Part shown: positions 34,992 to 44,364 of the stretch, piece after piece
How the letters are laid out: each line of letters begins with the position of its first letter
Numbering within the stretch: position 1 is the stretch's first letter
Source of the DNA: Dyella sp. C9
Lineage (GTDB): Bacteria > Pseudomonadota > Gammaproteobacteria > Xanthomonadales > Rhodanobacteraceae
Direction: 5' to 3'
DNA length: 64,000 bases
NCBI RefSeq assembly: GCF_003332825.1
Contig: NZ_QIRF01000005.1
Coordinates: forward strand, 28,058 to 92,057
Program-made: the position numbers and the translations under genes
The notes under the pieces: generated by a model
Seen by the model: only the letters and a program-made list of their open reading frames with translations
Told to the model about the DNA's origin: nothing
Database searches by the model: none

Positions 34992-37900
34992 TCAACGGGC
35001 GCTGCTGCTGGCGGGAGCCGGCGCGCCAGCATCGCCGGTCAGCGGCGACTCGACCGGCACGTCCTTCTTCTCGATCAGGGTGATCACCGGTTTGTCCCAG
35101 CTGCCGGTGATCTTGTAACGGGCGCTGGCAGCATGGTTGATGCCCTTGCCAAGGATGCCCTGCGCGACAAATCCGGCCGCGATGCCGATCGGGCCGCCCA
35201 CCACCGCGCCCACCACCGGCAGGCTGTTGCCGGCATGCGGCACGGCCAGCACCTGCAGGTCGTAATCCTTGGCACGCACGCCGGTGCGCCCCTTGATGGA
35301 GATCTCCGCGGCGGGACTGCGGATCTGCAGGTTGTCGGTGTTCGCGTTGCCATCGCCCAGCTTGAAGTCGCCGGTGATGGCGTCAAAGGCCAGGCCCTTG
35401 CTGAAGACGTCGCCGAAGTCAAACGAGAGGCGCCTCGGCAGTTCGAGCACCGATACCAGTCCGAACAGGCGCGCCACGCCGGGCGTGACCTCGGGCATGC
35501 GGCCATCGGTGATGTTGATGGTGAGCTTGCCGTCCATGTTGCCCAGCTCCATCGCCGACGGTGCGCCGGGCCAGGTGGCATCGAGCTGGGAGCGCACCTT
35601 GCCGCCGGCCAGCAGCCCCTCGTAACCGAAGGCGCTGAGCATGTCCCCCATGTTCTCGGCCGCGAAGTCGATGCGCATGTGCGAATGGCTGTCGCCAGCG
35701 GTGCCATTCCAGTCGCCGGTACCGTTGATCTGGACTCCACGCGACAACGTGCGCAACTGATCGATGTGCATGCCGCGATCGGTGGGCCAGGTCTCCAGGC
35801 GGGCGTCGCCCAGCTTGGAATCGCCGAAGCGCAGGTCGCTCACCCACAGGTGGAACGGCGGCAATGCGGAAGGCGTGATGCCGGTGGCCGCAGGATTCAC
35901 GACCGCCGCCCCGGCAGCGGCCACCGAGCCAGGCGATGCTGCCGATGCCGCTTGCGCTGCCCCGCTGCTGTCGGCGTCACCCGCCTTCTTGGGTGGAGGC
36001 ACCACGTCCTTGGGCCAATACAAGCGTTGCAGGCGAGCCGTGACGCCACGCTTGCCCAGATCGGCCAGCGGAATCGCAAAGCGACCTGCCAGCGCGGCGC
36101 TGTCCACGTCGACCGTAAGACCATCGCTGGCCGTCGTGGCCAACAGGTGCATGTTCGCAAACGGATGGCCAAACACCATGGCCTGATCCGCGGTGACGTC
36201 GATGCTCTCCAGTCCTGGGCCGCTCCCGCTGCTGCCCGATGCGGCGTACTGCACCCAACCGGTGACATCGAGCTTGGCCGCCCGCCCACGCACACGGATG
36301 CCACGGTCAGGCAGCGTGTCGGGGGGCTTGGTGCCGAAGGCAAAGGTGGCGGCAAACGGCTGGCTTTCGTTCTGCGGCAGGCGCATGCGTGCACGCACCA
36401 CCTGCCCCACCGCCAGCTGCACCTCGCTGCCATTCATCGGCAGATTCATGTCCAGGTGCAACGGCAGGCTGGCATCGGCCGATTTCTTCATCGGCACCGG
36501 GAAATCCAGCGCCATGCCGGCCAGGCTGGAATCCACGCTCAGCTGCTGGGTGGTGGCTGCCGAGGCACCGGTATGCACGATGCCGAAGCCGATGTTGAAG
36601 TCCGCGCGTCCGTCGGCCACCTGGTTGAGCCAGTCCAGCTCCTTGTAGCCCTGGGTCAGCTCGCCCATGCTGTAGCGCCCGCTCAGCTTGGCCGACAGCA
36701 GCGTATCGGCCTGGCCAGTGGCTCCTGCGATGGCCAGATCCAGCTTGGACGGCTGGCCGCGGAAGCTGGTGTCCAAGGGACCTGCGTGGAAACCGGCCTT
36801 GTCGAACGTGGCCGGCCCGGTCAGCTTGTCGAGCTTGAGGTTCCATTCCGGCGCATTGAAGTCCACGCCCTTGAGTTGCGCCCGGCCATCCAGCAGGAAG
36901 TGCGGCATGTCGGCCACCGGCAGCGACAGGTGGAAGTCGAAGCTTCCGGTACCGCCCAGGTTGAGCTTGGACAACACGTCGGCCTGGTGCATGCCGATCG
37001 GGCTCTTGCGCACGAATTCCAGCATGCTCGCGCCGGTGCCGCTGCCGCTGACGTTGAGGTCCAGCACCGTGTGGCCCAGTTCGGGAATCAGCGCCACCGC
37101 GTGCTCGACCTTGTTGCCGAGCGACTCGCCGGCGCTGGCCTCGACCAGCATGCCGCCATTGATGAAGTTGGCCACCGCCGTGACGTTCTGCGCGATCGGC
37201 CAGTCCTTGCCGTATTCGAGCTGCAGCCCGCTGATCTCGCCGCGCGCTTCGAAGCGCCCCTCGTTGGCATGGAACGGCCAATCCTTGAGGTCGCCACGCA
37301 CCAGTACGTCGGCGTGATCGAGCTGGCCGCCGGCCAGCGCCTGGTCCAGCCACTGAACGGCGGGAGCCGGCATCGAGTCGATCGGCCAGAACAGCTTGGC
37401 CGCCACCACGTCGGCGTGCATCACCGTGGCGTACAGGTCCAGGAACGGGCGACCGCCGGCATCGGGCAGCGCCACTTCGCCACGCGCCTGTCCGCCAAAA
37501 CCGGTGCCTTCGAAGGTGAAGGTGTCGGTGCCGATATGCCAGGCGTCGGCGTCATGCCAGAACGCCACATCGCCGCCCAGGCGAGGCATCACGAACGGCT
37601 CGCGGAACGTATGCGGGAAGCGCACAACCGTGGCCTGCACCGGCAGCGACAGCACCATGGCCTCCGCATCCCCGCGCAGCTCGCCCTGCAGGCCATCGAC
37701 GCCGGGCAACTTGCCGGCGGGATCGATCGCCAGGCCCTTGAACGCCACGTCCAGGCCCTGCAGGCCGTCGGCGTGATCCCAGTGCAGCTGCGCCAGGGCG
37801 ATCTCGCCACGCGGCTTGCCCGAACCCACCCATTGCGCCAGCGCCGGCGACATCTGGGGCTTGAGCGCCAGCAGCGGCACCAGCGGCCCCAGTTGCAGGT

Positions 37901-38903
37901 TGCGCACGGCGGCATCGACGCGCGCCTGGTCGGTGCCCATGCCCTGCAGGCGCGCCACCACGGCGCCGCCATCATCGTCCGCCCAGCGCAGCGTGTAGCC
38001 GTCGTCGCCAATGGCGAGCTCGGCCATGCCATCCAGCGCAGGCACCTGCGCCGTCACGCCATCGGGATTGCCGATCGCCAACTGCTGCAGGTGGAAGCGG
38101 GTGAGGTTGCGCACGACCTTGGCGTTCTTCCAGTCGAGCCACGACTGGAAGGATCCACTGCCACTTTCGGCCGTATAGCCGCCCATATCGATGCCGGCGG
38201 ACATGGCGTGCAGGTCCAGGTCGGTGCCCCCGATCCACAGCTTGCCGTCCGATCCGTCGTCGCTGAAATTGCCGGCGCCGCGCAGCACGCCGGGGGCGCC
38301 TTCACGCCGCAGCAACGCACCCACGCGGATGCGTCGTCCCTGACGGCTCAACCGCAGCTGGTCGGCCAGCAGGGTGTAATGGCGATCCAGCCGCTGGTCG
38401 GTGATGTCCAGGCGCGTGTCGCGCAGCCACAGGCCCACCGACAGTTGCCCGAACGCCGGTGTCTGCCTCTCCTGGCCGCCAGCAAGGCCGATGCCGTTGA
38501 TGTGCCAGGTGCCATCGGTATCCCGGCTGAGGTCGAGCTGCAGGCCGCGTGCGCGCAGGTTGAGCAGATGCCGGCTGGGCAGCAGCCAGCCGCCGAAATC
38601 CAGCTTGAGCTCGGCCTCGGGGATGCGCAGCGGCGGTTGGCCGTCGCTGGCGCCGATGGTCATGCCGCGCATCACGAACAACGGGCCGGCAGGCTGCCAG
38701 CGGCCCTCCAGCGAATCGAACGTCACCGGCCGCTGCAGGCGCTGCCCCAACTGCTCAGCCACCCACTGCGGGTGCTGCGCCAGCGTCGGCAACAACAACT
38801 GCGCAAGCGCCATCAGCACGGCCAGTGAAATCACGGCCACGCCCACCACCCAGGCCAGGGCCCGGGAGGTCAGATGCATGCGCTTGAGCCAGGGGGCGTT
38901 CAC
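34992..38903 (-). CDS. yhdP: AsmA-like phospholipid transport protein YhdP
   Basis: YhdP is a very large inner-membrane-anchored periplasmic bridge protein; in E. coli it works with TamB and YdbH to move phospholipids to the outer membrane. The 1303-aa product has one N-terminal membrane helix (ALAWVVGVAVISLAVLMALA). The DUF3971 core follows (DSLEGRWQPAGPLFVMRGM onward), then long beta-groove repeats and an AsmA-like C-terminal region ending in a Pro/Ala/Ser tail. The GTG at 38903 gives the family-like start; an ATG at 38879 is an alternative. An Ala/Ala-Pro-rich insert near residues 960-1000 is a lineage-specific linker. Confidence 0.94.
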   Translation of the reverse strand: MNAPWLKRMHLTSRALAWVVGVAVISLAVLMALAQLLLPTLAQHPQWVAEQLGQRLQRPVTFDSLEGRWQPAGPLFVMRGMTIGASDGQPPLRIPEAELKLDFGGWLLPSRHLLNLRARGLQLDLSRDTDGTWHINGIGLAGGQERQTPAFGQLSVGLWLRDTRLDITDQRLDRHYTLLADQLRLSRQGRRIRVGALLRREGAPGVLRGAGNFSDDGSDGKLWIGGTDLDLHAMSAGIDMGGYTAESGSGSFQSWLDWKNAKVVRNLTRFHLQQLAIGNPDGVTAQVPALDGMAELAIGDDGYTLRWADDDGGAVVARLQGMGTDQARVDAAVRNLQLGPLVPLLALKPQMSPALAQWVGSGKPRGEIALAQLHWDHADGLQGLDVAFKGLAIDPAGKLPGVDGLQGELRGDAEAMVLSLPVQATVVRFPHTFREPFVMPRLGGDVAFWHDADAWHIGTDTFTFEGTGFGGQARGEVALPDAGGRPFLDLYATVMHADVVAAKLFWPIDSMPAPAVQWLDQALAGGQLDHADVLVRGDLKDWPFHANEGRFEARGEISGLQLEYGKDWPIAQNVTAVANFINGGMLVEASAGESLGNKVEHAVALIPELGHTVLDLNVSGSGTGASMLEFVRKSPIGMHQADVLSKLNLGGTGSFDFHLSLPVADMPHFLLDGRAQLKGVDFNAPEWNLKLDKLTGPATFDKAGFHAGPLDTSFRGQPSKLDLAIAGATGQADTLLSAKLSGRYSMGELTQGYKELDWLNQVADGRADFNIGFGIVHTGASAATTQQLSVDSSLAGMALDFPVPMKKSADASLPLHLDMNLPMNGSEVQLAVGQVVRARMRLPQNESQPFAATFAFGTKPPDTLPDRGIRVRGRAAKLDVTGWVQYAASGSSGSGPGLESIDVTADQAMVFGHPFANMHLLATTASDGLTVDVDSAALAGRFAIPLADLGKRGVTARLQRLYWPKDVVPPPKKAGDADSSGAAQAASAASPGSVAAAGAAVVNPAATGITPSALPPFHLWVSDLRFGDSKLGDARLETWPTDRGMHIDQLRTLSRGVQINGTGDWNGTAGDSHSHMRIDFAAENMGDMLSAFGYEGLLAGGKVRSQLDATWPGAPSAMELGNMDGKLTINITDGRMPEVTPGVARLFGLVSVLELPRRLSFDFGDVFSKGLAFDAITGDFKLGDGNANTDNLQIRSPAAEISIKGRTGVRAKDYDLQVLAVPHAGNSLPVVGAVVGGPIGIAAGFVAQGILGKGINHAASARYKITGSWDKPVITLIEKKDVPVESPLTGDAGAPAPASSSAR

Positions 38904-38950
38904 GGCCTGCTCACGCCAAGGCCCGCCCGGCGGCGGAGCGCCGCAGGCGC

Positions 38951-40438
38951 CTACAACAAGACCACATCGAACTGTTCCTGCGAATAATGCTCTTCAGCCT
39001 GGAAGCGTATGCTTTTGGAGATGAACTCTTCCAATTCGGCAACGGCCGACGATTCTTCCTCAAGGATGCGGCCCACCACCTTGGGGCTGGCCATCACCAG
39101 CAGTTTTTCGGTGTTGAACTGGCGCACGGCGCGGGTGATCTCGCGGAAGATCTCGTAGGTCACCGTCTCGGCGGTTTTCACGGTGCCGCGCCCGCCGCAG
39201 GCCGGACAGGGCTCGCACAACTGCCGCTCCAGGCTCTCGGTGGTGCGCTTGCGGGTCATTTCGACCAGGCCCAGCGCCGACATAGGATAGACCGTGGTCT
39301 TGGCGTGATCGCGCAGCAGGCCCTTCTCGAGCATGCGCAGCACCTGGCGCCGGTGCTCCTCGTCGGTCATGTCGATGAAGTCGATGATGATGATGCCCCC
39401 CAGGTTACGTAGCCGCAGCTGGCGCGCCGCAGCCTGCGCCGCCTCCAGATTCGTGCGGTAAACGGTTTCCTCGAGATTTCGCGTACCGACATAGCCGCCG
39501 GTATTCACGTCGATGGTGGTCATCGCCTCGGTCTGGTCGACGATCAGGTAACCGCCCGACTTCAGCGGCACCTCCTTCTTCAGCGCGCGCTGGATCTCGT
39601 CCTCCACGCCGTAGAGGTCGAAGATGGGCCGTTCGCCGCTGTAGTGCTCGATGCGGTCATCGAGATGCGGCATGAACTTGTGCACGAACTTCACGACCTT
39701 CTCGAAGGTCTCGCGCGAATCCACGCGCACCTTCTCGATGTCGTCGTTGAGCATGTCGCGCAAGCTGCGCAGCGGCAGCGAAAGTTCCTCGTACACGCGC
39801 TCGCCGACCTTGGCCTTGGCGATGTTCTCCTGCACCACCCGCCATACCTTGCCCAGGTAGGTGACGTCGAAGGCCAGCGACTCGGCGGTCTGCCCTTCCG
39901 CATTGGTGCGCACGATGTAGCCCAGCGGGTTCTCGCCAATGAGCGCGTTCAATACGTCCTTGAGCCGTTGGCGCTCGGCCTCCTCCTCGATGCGGGCGGA
40001 AATGCCCAGCGTCTTGGCGTGCGGCAGCAGCACCAGGTAGCGCGAGGGAATCGAGAGGTGGGTGGACAGGCGCGCACCCTTGGTACCGATCGGGTCCTTG
40101 ACCACCTGCACCACGATCTCCTGGCCTTCGTGCACCAGCTCGCTGATCGAAGGCACATGGCCATTGCCGTTGGTCGGCACCTCGGAGCCATCGGCCGACG
40201 CGGGCAGCGGCGGGCGCAGGATGTCCGAGGCATGCAGGAAGGCCGCCCGCTCCAGGCCGATGTCCACGAACACCGCCTGCATGCCGGGCATCACCCGCTG
40301 CACCCGGCCCTTGTACACATTGCCCACATAGCCGCGCTTGGAAGCCCGCTCCACGTGCACTTCCTGCAACATGCCGTTCTCCACTACGCCGACGCGGGTC
40401 TCGCGTGGAGTCACGTTGATCAGGATTTCTTCGCTCAC
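38951..40438 (-). CDS. rng: Ribonuclease G
   Basis: RNase G (CafA) is a 5'-monophosphate-stimulated endoribonuclease that trims the 16S 5' end and decays some mRNAs. The 495-aa protein starts with the GTG at 40438 (SEEILINVTPRETRVGVVE, parallel to E. coli). It has the S1 domain YVGNVYKGRVQRVMPGMQAV, the catalytic GGIIIIDFIDM and DVNTGG, and the zinc-link CPACGGRG. It lacks the long C-terminal scaffold of RNase E. GGGAG lies 9 nt upstream. It is the first gene of rng-yhdP-tldD. Confidence 0.96.
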   Translation of the reverse strand: MSEEILINVTPRETRVGVVENGMLQEVHVERASKRGYVGNVYKGRVQRVMPGMQAVFVDIGLERAAFLHASDILRPPLPASADGSEVPTNGNGHVPSISELVHEGQEIVVQVVKDPIGTKGARLSTHLSIPSRYLVLLPHAKTLGISARIEEEAERQRLKDVLNALIGENPLGYIVRTNAEGQTAESLAFDVTYLGKVWRVVQENIAKAKVGERVYEELSLPLRSLRDMLNDDIEKVRVDSRETFEKVVKFVHKFMPHLDDRIEHYSGERPIFDLYGVEDEIQRALKKEVPLKSGGYLIVDQTEAMTTIDVNTGGYVGTRNLEETVYRTNLEAAQAAARQLRLRNLGGIIIIDFIDMTDEEHRRQVLRMLEKGLLRDHAKTTVYPMSALGLVEMTRKRTTESLERQLCEPCPACGGRGTVKTAETVTYEIFREITRAVRQFNTEKLLVMASPKVVGRILEEESSAVAELEEFISKSIRFQAEEHYSQEQFDVVLL

Positions 40439-40628
40439 CGGGCACTCCCTTGATGGGCGATCTTTATAGCGGCAGTACGCGCACACTGTCGATGCGTAGC
40501 GTTGCCGGCCCTTGGCCTTTTCGGTGTTGTCGCCAACTGGCGCGCACATTCACGCAAGTTCGCAACATTTTGTGTACCGAACGGTGTTTCATTGGGGCAG
40601 CCTGCCCCCAGCCGCTATGCTGTGCCCG

Positions 40629-41126
40629 ATGCGCGATCCGATCCTGCCCGACCTGCTGCAACCCGGCCTCGCACTGGTGTTTTGCGGTACGGCCGCAGGC
40701 CGCCGCTCGGCCGAAGAACAGGCGTACTACGCACATCCCGGCAACCTGTTCTGGCGAGCCCTGCACGCCGTCAGTCTGACACCCCGCTTGCTTGCTCCGG
40801 CGGAGTACCCGTTGCTGCCGACGCTGGGCATCGGCCTCACCGACCTGGCCAAGCACCACATGGGCAACGACGACGAACTGCCGCGCGATGCCTTCGACGT
40901 GGCAGCCCTGCAGCAACGCATCCGCCATCATGCGCCCCGGCTGCTGGCCTTTACCAGCAAGGCAGCGGCCCGCGCCGCACTGGGCCGCCAGGCGGACTAC
41001 GGCCTGCAGCCGGAGCGGATCGGCGACACGCCATTGTTCGTGCTGCCCTCACCATCCGGGCAAGCGCGGGGACACTGGGACCTTGCGCCCTGGATGGCGC
41101 TGGCCCGGGCCGTGAAAGGCGACTAG
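40629..41126 (+). CDS. Mug/uracil-DNA glycosylase-superfamily protein
   Basis: The 165-aa protein has the UDG-superfamily layout. The first motif is LVFCGTAAGRRSAEEQ, then YYAHPGNLFWRALHAVSLTP (the AHPxNxFW block of Mug-like enzymes), GIGLTDLAKHH, and the C-terminal motif LFVLPSPSG. Such enzymes excise uracil, hypoxanthine or ethenocytosine from DNA. Motif 1 reads GTAAG instead of the GINPG of E. coli Mug, so substrate range is uncertain. An upstream ATG at 40617 would add four residues. It is divergent from rng, and its 3' end overlaps the LysR gene's 3' end by 4 nt. Confidence 0.8.
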   Translation: MRDPILPDLLQPGLALVFCGTAAGRRSAEEQAYYAHPGNLFWRALHAVSLTPRLLAPAEYPLLPTLGIGLTDLAKHHMGNDDELPRDAFDVAALQQRIRHHAPRLLAFTSKAAARAALGRQADYGLQPERIGDTPLFVLPSPSGQARGHWDLAPWMALARAVKGD

Positions 41127-42031
41127 CCGCCTGGGATCGCGCCAGCCGCGTAGGCCGCCAGCGCCTGTGCCAGGTGATCGAACAGGCTGCGCACGGCCAG
41201 GCTCGGGCGCAGGTCTTCGTGCATCACTACCCAGGTATCCAGCGGCACCGCCACCTCGTCGGCCAGCAGCCGCACCATCTGCGGCTGGTCGCGCAGCAGG
41301 TTCACCTGGGCCACGCCGATGCCATAGCCCGATCGGACTGCCGCCAGCGCAGCCAGATCGCTGTCCGTACGCAGCGCGAAGTGCTCGCGGGTGAACGGCA
41401 ACCCGGCGGGCCGCAGGCGGCGCATGTACGGCATTTCGGTGTCGAAGCCGATCAGCGTGTGCCGGGCCAGCTCTGCCAGCGAAGTGGGCACGCCATGCAC
41501 GTCCAGGTAGCGCCGATGGGCGAACAGGCCAAGCTCCACCGTGGCCACGTGTCTTGCCACCAGTGCGTCCTGGGTGGGTCGGACCATGCGCACGGCAAGG
41601 TCGGCGTCGCGCCGCAGCAGGTCGGCCGGCTGGTTGGACAGCACCAGCTCGATCACGATGCCCGCATGACGCTGGCGGAACGCGCTCAGGATGGGCGGCA
41701 GTACCTCGGCCCCGATCACCTCGCTGGCGGTGAGCCGTACCGTCCCGCTGGGCTGCCCCTGCCCGGCCGAGGCCACCCGTTGCAGCGCCGCCGAAGCCGA
41801 AGCCATGGCCTGCGCGTGCGGCACCAGTTCCAGCGCGATGGCCGTGGGCGCCAGTCCCTGCGGGGAGCGTGCAAACAGCGCAACGCCCAGCGAGGCCTCC
41901 AGTTCCCGCATGTGCCGGCCCAGGCTGGGCTGGGTCATGTCCAGCGCGCGAGCCGCGGCCGAGAGGCTGCCTTCCCGCATCACGGCGAGAAAGGACCGGT
42001 AGAGCTCCCAGCTGGGGTGGGCGTCAGCCAT
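41123..42031 (-). CDS. LysR-family transcriptional regulator
   Basis: The 302-aa protein has an N-terminal winged HTH (YRSFLAVMREGSLSAAARAL then DMTQPSLGRHMRELEASLG) followed by a periplasmic-binding-like effector domain from about residue 90. LysR regulators usually act on the divergent neighbour; here that is the NAD-dependent epimerase gene starting 92 nt away. The AT-rich stretch around 42030-42047 in the shared region is a candidate site. Its effector is unknown. Confidence 0.92.
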   Translation of the reverse strand: MADAHPSWELYRSFLAVMREGSLSAAARALDMTQPSLGRHMRELEASLGVALFARSPQGLAPTAIALELVPHAQAMASASAALQRVASAGQGQPSGTVRLTASEVIGAEVLPPILSAFRQRHAGIVIELVLSNQPADLLRRDADLAVRMVRPTQDALVARHVATVELGLFAHRRYLDVHGVPTSLAELARHTLIGFDTEMPYMRRLRPAGLPFTREHFALRTDSDLAALAAVRSGYGIGVAQVNLLRDQPQMVRLLADEVAVPLDTWVVMHEDLRPSLAVRSLFDHLAQALAAYAAGAIPGG

Positions 42032-42122
42032 GCATATTTGTATAGCAGACCTTCAGCCATCGGCAATTTTCTTTGAGCTGCCGGACTCGCATGCTGGCGT
42101 CCTCTTTAATGGAGGCCTCGCC

Positions 42123-43109
42123 ATGTCCCATCCACGCCTTGCCCTGGTTGTCGGTGCCCACGGTGGTATCGGCCACGAAGCCTGCCTCGCCCTGTCGCGC
42201 CACGGCTGGCGCGTTCGCGCCCTGGTACGCCATCCACCCGCCGCACCGGCGGATACCCGGGTCGAATGGCAAATCGGCGATGCCCTGCGCCTGCCGGACG
42301 TACTGCGTGCCGCCGAGGGCGTCGAGCTGATCGTGCATGCCGTCAATCCGCCCGGCTACCGGAGCTGGGACAAGGTGGTGCTGCCCATGCTCGACCACAG
42401 CATCGCCGCCGCGCGGGCGAACCATGCCCGCATCATGCTGCCGGGGACCATCTACAACTTCGGCGCCGATGCCTTTCCGCTGCTGGACGAACGCTCGCCC
42501 CAGCATCCGCCCACCCGCAAGGGCGAGATCCGCGCCGAGATGGAGCGCCGGCTGCGGGCCGCCGGCGAAGAAGGCGTTCGTAGCCTTGTCCTGCGTTGCG
42601 GCGACTTTTTCGGGCCACGTGCCGGCAACAACTGGTTCGCCCAGGGAGTGCTTCAAGCCGGCCGACCGGTGCAGGGCATCCGCTATCCCGGCGACTACGC
42701 CATCGGCCACAGCTGGGCCTACCTGCCGGACGTGGCCGAGGCGATGGCACGCCTGCTCGAGCATGAGGATGCTCTCGCCGACATCGAGACCTTCCATTTC
42801 GGCGGCTACTGGCTGGATGGCCACGCCATGCTCGCGGCCATCCGGCGCGCCAGCGGCAACCCTCGGGCCAGGGCCGGCCGATTCCCGTGGTGGCTGGCGC
42901 AACTTGCCACCCCCTTCCACGAGACCCTGCGCGAGCTTTGCCGCATGCGTTACCTGTGGCGCGAGCCGATCCGGCTGGACGACGGCAAGCTGCGCGCGCT
43001 GCTTGGCGATGCGCTGTACACCCCGCTCGACGAAGCCGTACGCGCGGCGTTGCAGGGTGCAGGCTGCCTGCCCACCCCGCTCAGTCGATCGGCGTGTGCC
43101 GGTACTTGA
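42123..43109 (+). CDS. NAD-dependent epimerase/dehydratase-family protein (extended SDR)
   Basis: The 328-aa protein has the Rossmann glycine motif VVGAHGGIGHEACLALSRHG at the N-terminus, a short acidic NAD-ribose region, and the extended-SDR core with MLPGTIYNFGADAFPLLDE. The usual YxxxK catalytic pair is replaced here by a PTRKGEIRAEMER-type segment, as in atypical SDRs. GGAGG (42111-42115) fixes the ATG at 42123. It is divergent from the LysR gene, its likely regulator. Its 3' end overlaps the end of the convergent cytochrome gene by 29 nt. The substrate cannot be told from sequence. Confidence 0.83.
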   Translation: MSHPRLALVVGAHGGIGHEACLALSRHGWRVRALVRHPPAAPADTRVEWQIGDALRLPDVLRAAEGVELIVHAVNPPGYRSWDKVVLPMLDHSIAAARANHARIMLPGTIYNFGADAFPLLDERSPQHPPTRKGEIRAEMERRLRAAGEEGVRSLVLRCGDFFGPRAGNNWFAQGVLQAGRPVQGIRYPGDYAIGHSWAYLPDVAEAMARLLEHEDALADIETFHFGGYWLDGHAMLAAIRRASGNPRARAGRFPWWLAQLATPFHETLRELCRMRYLWREPIRLDDGKLRALLGDALYTPLDEAVRAALQGAGCLPTPLSRSACAGT

Positions 43110-44364
43110 TCACGTCGCGCTCCTGCACCAGCGAAGCCTGGTTGGACCACGACTGGCGGATGTAGGTGACCACCGCCGCCACATCGCCGTCGCTCAGCTG
43201 CTGGGCGAACGGGGGCATCGAATAAGGACGCGGGTTGCCTGCGGTAACCGGCGCAAAACCACCCAGCAACACTACGCGGACCGCGTTGATGCCGCTGGGT
43301 TCGTTCACCGACGAATTGCCGTTCAACGGCGGATACACGCCCGCCACGCCATTGCCGTCCTTGCCGTGGCAATCGGCGCAACGCTCCGCGTACACCTTGG
43401 CGCCCTGCGCGAGGATCGGCCGGGTATCCAGCGGCGAACTGTCAGCCACCGCCGGCGCACGCGCCGGCAGCGATTGCAGGTAGGCGGCTATCGCCCGCAG
43501 GTCGTCGTCGTGCAGGTGCTGGGTACTCCGCGCCACCACCTCGGCCATCGGCCCGAACGCGGTGCCGCGCGCGGAGCGGCCGGTCTTGAGCAGGTCCACG
43601 ATGTCCTGCGCCGTCCAGCCGGCAAGCCCGCCATGGGCTTGCGTGCTCAGGTCCGGCGCATACCAGTTCTGCGCCGGAATCTGCCCGCCGGCCAAGGCCG
43701 GCTTGCTCTGCGAACCACCGAGCGAATCGCGCGACGCATGGCATTCGTTGCAATGCCCCAGGCCCTGCACGAGATAGGCCCCGCGATTCCACTCCGCCGT
43801 GCGCGACGGGTCGGGCTGGTATTCGCCCTCCTGGAAATACAGGGCACGCCAGGCCTTGAGGCTGCTGCGCACGCTGTAGGGAAAGGACAGCCCGGGTGCC
43901 ACCGGCGCCTGCCGCACCGGCGCCAGCGATTGCAGGTAGGCAAAGATCGCCAGTACGTCGTCGCGGGTGACCTTGGTGAAGCTGGTATAGGAGAACACCG
44001 GATACAGCAGCTCTCCGTGGCGTCCCTTGCCGCTATGCAAGGCCTGCCAGAAATCCTCGAAACTCCATTCGCCCAGCCCGGTGGCGCGATCGGGCGTGAT
44101 ATTGGGCGCCGTGATGTTGCCGAACGGCGTGGGCAGCACGCGGCCACCCGCATAGCGCTGGCCACCCTGCACGGTATGGCACGAGGCGCAATCTCCGGCC
44201 TGGGTGAGGTACTCGCCCTTTGCGATCAGCGCCGGATCCTTCAGCGTGGCCGCGCTGACCCGGCTGGCCGACGGCGCAACCGGCGCGCGAGTGCCATCGC
44301 GCAACACCCACCATCCGGCCAGCGCGAGCAGGATTACGGCCACGAGCCAAAGCGCACGCTTCAT
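43081..44364 (-). CDS. Triheme cytochrome c, dehydrogenase-subunit type
   Basis: The 427-aa membrane-anchored protein has an N-terminal helix (residues 4-20) and three haem sites: CASCH (Cys59/Cys62/His63), CNECH (205/208/209) and CADCH (329/332/333). Three c-type domains with PNITPDRATGLGEWSFEDFW match the cytochrome subunit of periplasmic alcohol/aldehyde or gluconate dehydrogenases, which pass electrons to ubiquinol oxidase. No flavoprotein or PQQ dehydrogenase subunit lies next to it here. It overlaps the upstream diheme cytochrome by 4 nt (ATGA). Confidence 0.9.
   Translation of the reverse strand: MKRALWLVAVILLALAGWWVLRDGTRAPVAPSASRVSAATLKDPALIAKGEYLTQAGDCASCHTVQGGQRYAGGRVLPTPFGNITAPNITPDRATGLGEWSFEDFWQALHSGKGRHGELLYPVFSYTSFTKVTRDDVLAIFAYLQSLAPVRQAPVAPGLSFPYSVRSSLKAWRALYFQEGEYQPDPSRTAEWNRGAYLVQGLGHCNECHASRDSLGGSQSKPALAGGQIPAQNWYAPDLSTQAHGGLAGWTAQDIVDLLKTGRSARGTAFGPMAEVVARSTQHLHDDDLRAIAAYLQSLPARAPAVADSSPLDTRPILAQGAKVYAERCADCHGKDGNGVAGVYPPLNGNSSVNEPSGINAVRVVLLGGFAPVTAGNPRPYSMPPFAQQLSDGDVAAVVTYIRQSWSNQASLVQERDVIKYRHTPID

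Noticed and set aside
34986..38828. 1280-codon open frame on the plus strand opposite yhdP
   Set aside because: It is an antisense shadow of a high-GC gene; composition is His/Gln/Arg-rich with no family motifs, and yhdP is clearly the real gene.
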